12,314 nt of DNA, taken from NCBI GenBank assembly GCA_934621485.1, contig CAKTUS010000081.1, forward strand, positions 1 to 12,314, in the 5' to 3' direction. Positions 11,845 to 12,314 of this stretch are shown here, piece by piece. Both the position numbers and the translations under genes were made by a program. The notes below the pieces were generated by a model, which saw nothing but the letters and a program-made list of their open reading frames with translations, made no database searches and was not told where the DNA came from. Position 1 is the stretch's first letter; each line of letters starts with the position of its first letter. The DNA comes from an uncultured Clostridia bacterium (lineage in GTDB: Bacteria; Bacillota; Clostridia; Christensenellales; Aristaeellaceae).

Positions 11845-12314
11845 TTATTGAATATCCGCCTCATGATAGCCGTCGCCATCGTCATGCACGCCCACATTGC
11901 CATCACCTGGAAACTGCACATTCACCGGCCGGGTGTTGCTGGGAGCGCTTTCGCTGCGCGCAGCCTGCTCCGGCTTGACCGAGTCGGCCGAATCCTGCTT
12001 GGCTGCGCCGCTGTCTCCGCTAAACTGCTGCGCAAAGCTTCTCACGCTCTGCTGAACATTCTTGGTAGCGTTATGCACCATATCCTGCAGGGAATCCTGC
12101 GCAAACTCCGGACTGTTGCGGCGAATGGCAATGTGATAGCCCAGTACAAGCGAAATGACCAGGCCCACAATGCACAAATACGGGGCCATTACGGCCGACA
12201 CAATCACGAACAGGATGCTGAAATTCAGGATCGTTACATCTTTTTTGGTAACCACCAGGCGCATGCGGTACAAAGAATCCAATACGCCTTTCACTCCCCT
12301 GGCCGACTCTGCCG
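11845..12314 (-). CDS. DUF4342-like membrane protein, probably cut by the window edge
   Basis: A small protein with two hydrophobic segments (together spanning the stretch ILNFSILFVIVSAVMAPYL and the following CIVGLVISLVLGY), preceded by a basic stretch (RMRLVVTKKD) and followed by a long hydrophilic, acidic, probably disordered tail of about 90 residues ending DGDGYHEADIQ. The basic-then-hydrophobic part resembles DUF4342 proteins, which usually carry an N-terminal UBA-like helical domain. A GTG at 12294 could start a 149-residue protein, but it touches its only Shine-Dalgarno-like sequence. The frame stays open to the right edge, so this is more likely the C-terminal part of a longer protein. 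The stop lies 18 nt before the response regulator start, suggesting co-transcription. Function unknown; a membrane accessory to the two-component system is a guess. Confidence 0.65.
   Translation of the reverse strand, partial: AESARGVKGVLDSLYRMRLVVTKKDVTILNFSILFVIVSAVMAPYLCIVGLVISLVLGYHIAIRRNSPEFAQDSLQDMVHNATKNVQQSVRSFAQQFSGDSGAAKQDSADSVKPEQAARSESAPSNTRPVNVQFPGDGNVGVHDDGDGYHEADIQ

Overview
The window looks like chromosomal DNA of an endospore-forming member of the Clostridia (Bacillota). The reasons are a spoIID gene followed directly by a spoIIQ-like gene, AGGAGG-type ribosome binding sites in front of nearly every gene, and moderately GC-rich coding sequence. I see no phage, transposase, CRISPR, tRNA or rRNA genes.

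Layout, left to right. Positions 1-259 are a promoter and a possibly structured leader for a plus-strand CPA2-type cation:proton antiporter (260-1534). An unusually long gene-free stretch follows (1535-2381). It holds a candidate folded RNA (about 1594-1764), and a 262-bp hairpin-rich element bounded by 16-bp perfect inverted repeats (1846-2107). That element abuts a minus-strand intrinsic terminator (1820-1846), and more hairpins continue to about 2200. Next, on the minus strand, is a two-gene unit: a regulator with a LacI-type sugar-sensor fold and a C-terminal helix-turn-helix (3310-4461), then a dihydrodipicolinate synthase / N-acetylneuraminate lyase family aldolase (2382-3287). The unit has its own promoter, placed directly after the terminator of glmS.

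Further right, still on the minus strand, are spoIID, a spoIIQ-like M23 peptidase and glmS (8305 down to 4589). glmS also seems to have a private promoter inside the end of the peptidase gene. Divergent from spoIID is a secreted D,D-carboxypeptidase with two N-terminal peptidoglycan-binding repeats (8419-9753). It converges on, and overlaps by 19 bp, a two-component operon (histidine kinase, OmpR-type response regulator). That operon is preceded by a DUF4342-like membrane protein running off the right edge.

The theme from 4589 to 9753 is cell wall and spore envelope: SpoIID and SpoIIQ remodel peptidoglycan at engulfment, GlmS feeds amino-sugar precursor synthesis, and the carboxypeptidase trims stem peptides. 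The regulator-aldolase pair may be a small amino-sugar or sugar-acid catabolic unit. The least explained parts are the 847-bp non-coding stretch and the unusual domain order of the regulator.

Most protein starts given here differ from the longest possible reading frame and were chosen from ribosome binding site spacing, a required N-terminal residue, or a promoter position.
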